Positions 29,373-30,064 of a stretch of 30,064 nucleotides of DNA are shown here, in pieces (position 1 is the first letter of the stretch; every line of letters begins with the position of its first letter). The notes under the pieces are model-generated. The model did not search any database, was not told the origin of the DNA, and worked only from the letters and a program-made list of their open reading frames with translations. A program made the position numbers and the translations under genes. The stretch spans positions 1 through 30,064 of the IMG/VR virus record IMGVR_UViG_3300045902_000259; one strand, written 5' to 3'. The DNA is from a virus.

Positions 29373-29426
29373 TGGAGCCTCCGTAGGAATGCGCGGGATT
29401 GCGCTGTTTGCTGATCCGATGACTGA

Positions 29427-29455
29427 ATCTTAGCCGCCCGTGAGCACTCACGCAA
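29427..29455 (-). promoter_or_regulatory. Possible promoter with internal palindrome
   Basis: On the - strand TTGCGT (complement of 29450-29455), a 17-base spacer and TAAGAT (complement of 29427-29432) make a moderate promoter pointing at the 29372 gene. The spacer is overlapped by the palindrome CGTGAG-CA-CTCACG (29439-29452), a possible repressor operator. Confidence 0.5.
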
Positions 29456-29491
29456 GCGCTATTTACAACTGTTACATCTTCGCGCGGCGAC

Positions 29492-29511
29492 ACAGCTGGC
29501 TACCCAGCTGT
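29492..29511. promoter_or_regulatory. Palindrome ACAGCTGG-CTAC-CCAGCTGT
   Basis: Perfect eight-base arms with a four-base centre. On the - strand the right-hand arm overlaps a TTGACA that has no good -10 box. It may be a second operator or a hairpin in the 29373-29593 gap, which otherwise holds only the candidate promoter, the 15-base repeat and a GTTAGGC. Confidence 0.5.
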
Positions 29512-29526
29512 CAATGCGACAGGCTG

Positions 29527-29541
29527 AACAGGGCAGCGATG
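29527..29541 (-). repeat. 15-base repeat AACAGGGCAGCGATG, copy 2
   Basis: Identical to 25554-25568. Here GCAGCGA pairs with TCGCTGC (29546-29552), a seven-base stem. Confidence 0.5.
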
Positions 29542-29593
29542 ACTAGTCGCTGCTGCTGTGTGGGCCGGCGTCAGCGGCGGCAAAGCGCATGCG

Positions 29594-29866
29594 TTAGGCC
29601 CCACGAATCGCATCGCCAATCTCGCGCAGGGCGTCCATCGTCCACTGTGCAGCCAGCTCGCCGGCTGCGCTGTTTCCAACCGGCACGCGGTGCGCTTCGA
29701 CAATCCGCGCGCACCGCTCGCGCTCTGCGGCCACGCACGCGGCGGCGTAGGCGCGCATGTCCTCTGCGGTCCAGACGGGCACCTGCTCGGTGCCGCGCGT
29801 CACCACGTCGAAACGCTCTGGCATTGGAGGGTGGTCGTCGGCGGCCATTTGTTGCCGTTGGCTCAT
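29594..29866 (-). CDS. Small hypothetical phage protein
   Basis: A 90-residue protein: MSQRQQMAADDHPPMPERFD, VVTRGTEQVPVWTAEDMRAY, AAACVAAERERCARIVEAHR, ELAAQWTMDALREIGDAIRG. The segment 'a-D-rayAaacvAAERERCAriv' is widespread in short phage early proteins annotated as hypothetical, and the central cysteine is conserved. The ATG overlaps the stop of the gene upstream (ATGA). Its own TAA stop is the complement of TTA in GTTAGGC (29593-29599), the same arrangement as at the attC-like site, but no attC hairpin is adjacent. Confidence 0.72.
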   Translation of the reverse strand: MSQRQQMAADDHPPMPERFDVVTRGTEQVPVWTAEDMRAYAAACVAAERERCARIVEAHRVPVGNSAAGELAAQWTMDALREIGDAIRGA

Positions 29867-30064
29867 TGGTCGGTAGCCGGCGCAGTGGACGCATCACTTG
29901 GCTCGCTGCCGGCATTGTCATGCGCCACAAATACCGGGTCGACGTCCGGCTCGGCGTTGGTGTCGGCGTAGTCCACGACCTCGGCAGCCTGCGTCTTGCC
30001 CGAGATCACCGCCCGCACGGCCGCCAAACTGCCGCCTGCTGGCTTCACTTCGTCGGCGATGCCG
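29863..30064 (-). CDS. C-terminal end of an unidentified protein (partial)
   Basis: The frame is open to the window edge, so only the last ~66 codons are visible: GIADEVKPAGGSLAAVRAVI, SGKTQAAEVVDYADTNAEPD, VDPVFVAHDNAGSEPSDAST. It is acidic and poor in hydrophobic residues toward the end, like a flexible tail. The function cannot be judged. The stop overlaps the start of the 29866 gene, so both belong to one leftward operon. Confidence 0.55.
   Translation of the reverse strand, partial: GIADEVKPAGGSLAAVRAVISGKTQAAEVVDYADTNAEPDVDPVFVAHDNAGSEPSDASTAPATDQ

Noticed and set aside
1-30064. tRNA, rRNA or integrase/transposase genes
   Set aside because: I saw no cloverleaf with T-loop signature, no rRNA segments, and no protein with tyrosine or serine recombinase or DDE transposase motifs.

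Overview
The window is about 30 kb of GC-rich DNA from a tailed phage or prophage with siphovirus morphology. It carries an HK97-type head module and a tail tip of the kind shared with gene transfer agents (DUF2460, DUF2163, NlpC/P60 peptidase, large tail-tip protein). Base composition, frequent GTG starts and gene styles suggest a Burkholderiales or similar betaproteobacterial host, but that is inference. No integrase, repressor, tRNA or CRISPR array is visible, so lifestyle is undecided.

Layout, + strand: the end of a RusA-like resolvase (2-205); a possible ~2 kb insertion (220-2215) with a ParB-domain/adenine-methyltransferase fusion and a PD-(D/E)XK-like protein, flanked by two copies of the 5' end of an HNH gene, one a dead remnant; HNH; small and large terminase; portal; prohead protease; major capsid; a strong terminator (7813-7849). 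Next come a small head protein and a three-gene block (putative nucleotide-sugar/pterin-type fold protein without a normal start codon, SAM methyltransferase, glycosyltransferase); connector and tail-completion genes; tail tube; tail chaperones with a textbook -1 frameshift site; tape measure; tail tip; two tail fibre/lectin-like proteins; and a lysis cassette (membrane protein, holin, GH24 endolysin).

A gene-poor zone (23571-24246) separates this late operon from genes on the - strand. It contains a remarkable array, 23759-24233, made of 97 consecutive units that all begin with GCC: 87 are GCCNN and ten are GCCT.

The - strand region (24247-30064) is an accessory/early module of small, mostly unknown genes: a conserved pair of unknown function, a small HTH protein, a left-handed beta-helix protein with a near-consensus sigma70 promoter, duplicated Shine-Dalgarno-in-loop leader hairpins, and operator-like palindromes. 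Within it, 27317-27899 has the structure of an integron gene cassette: a ~100-base attC-like imperfect hairpin with GGCTAAC/GTTAGGC ends, and a matching GTTAGCC core at the opposite end. An integron cassette in a phage early region, and the GCCNN array, are the two most unusual signals here.
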